Source: JAFAMB01 sp963775805
GTDB lineage: Bacteria > Verrucomicrobiota > Verrucomicrobiia > Chthoniobacterales > JAFAMB01
Direction of reading: 5' to 3'
DNA length: 64,000 bases
Assembly (NCBI GenBank): GCA_963775805.1
Contig: CAVZKG010000001.1
Coordinates: 2,232,001 to 2,296,000, forward strand
Shown here: in pieces, positions 63,881 through 64,000 of the stretch
How positions within the stretch are numbered: the stretch's first letter is position 1
Layout of the letters: every line of letters starts with the position of its first letter
The notes under the pieces: model-generated
Told to the model about the DNA's origin: nothing
Database searches by the model: none
Seen by the model: the letters and a program-made list of their open reading frames with translations, nothing else
Made by a program: the position numbers and the translations under genes

Positions 63881-64000
63881 TCATTGCATCGATCTTGCAT
63901 AGAACGCTGGCGTTGTACCGGTAAACTGTTTGAAACGCTTTGTGAAATGCGCCTGACCGCACCGGACCTTACACCACCTGTTGGACCATTTGCGCAGGGC
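63881..64000 (-). CDS. AraC-type HTH protein, C-terminal end (partial)
   Basis: Read on the minus strand from the right edge to the TGA at 63881-63883, the 39 residues include GQAHFTKRFKQFTGTTPAFY, the second recognition helix and end of AraC/XylS DNA-binding domains. The rest of the gene lies to the right of the window, so it is at least the C-terminal half of a regulator. Whether it is complete outside cannot be seen. Confidence 0.6.
   Translation of the reverse strand, partial: ALRKWSNRWCKVRCGQAHFTKRFKQFTGTTPAFYARSMQ

Overview
The window looks like chromosome from a free-living Gram-negative bacterium, most likely a soil Verrucomicrobiota or Acidobacteriota relative. This is inferred from lipoproteins with lipoboxes, a simplified contractile injection cluster with choice-of-anchor D domains, many LacI regulators, a GH63-type glycosidase, and small GIY-YIG genes ending in ...SGS next to tRNA-fMet. 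No rRNA or single-copy phylogenetic marker is present, so the assignment is soft.

Left part (about 1-28.4 kb, minus strand). A compact extracellular contractile injection system (eCIS) is read right to left. A sigma-54 activator (26840-28348) is followed by a small gene, a NusG/RfaH-like antiterminator, sheath, tube, a T4-hub-like zinc protein, a disordered eCIS protein, a DUF4255 cap protein, an AAA+ ATPase, a truncated DUF4157 domain, LysM/hub proteins, a gpD-like hub, a gp5-like spike, a PAAR tip, gp25, two very large baseplate J proteins, tail protein I, and a DUF6519 protein with Hydin-type modules. Many junctions are ATGA overlaps, so most of it is one translationally coupled operon. 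No tape measure or classical toxin is recognisable. An ATP-grasp-like pair lies at the distal end and runs off the left edge.

Middle (28.8-44.7 kb). A membrane protein, a LuxR-type HTH protein and a GNAT protein lead into a decayed stretch (31-35.4 kb) of gene fragments: SGNH hydrolase, methyltransferase, LacI, glycosidase, RbsB-like and VOC. Around an intact LacI gene lies a perfect 20-bp operator. Then come a DUF4331 protein, an alkylation-repair pair (ada with an in-frame amber codon, then alkB), a FAD/NAD(P) protein divergent from a LysR regulator, a soluble transhydrogenase (sthA) and a cardiolipin synthase.

Sugar or polyol region (44.7-56.3 kb, minus strand). A LacI repressor with its operators, a ribose-type ABC importer (two permeases, double ATPase, binding protein), two FGGY kinases, a histidine phosphatase and a 2-hydroxyacid dehydrogenase form an uptake-phosphorylation-oxidation route for an unidentified sugar or polyol.

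Right part (56.4-64 kb). An intact tRNA-fMet is followed by two tandem units, each a GIY-YIG gene whose last codons and stop are copied from the tRNA anticodon arm, followed by a tRNA 3'-half remnant carrying a new TCCGGCA/TGCCGGA hairpin. Two more remnants lie at 60.4 and 63.0 kb, with uncharacterised genes and a GH63-type hydrolase between them. This tRNA-derived GIY-YIG array and the beta-module shared by the eCIS sheath and baseplate are the two observations I rate most likely to be undescribed.
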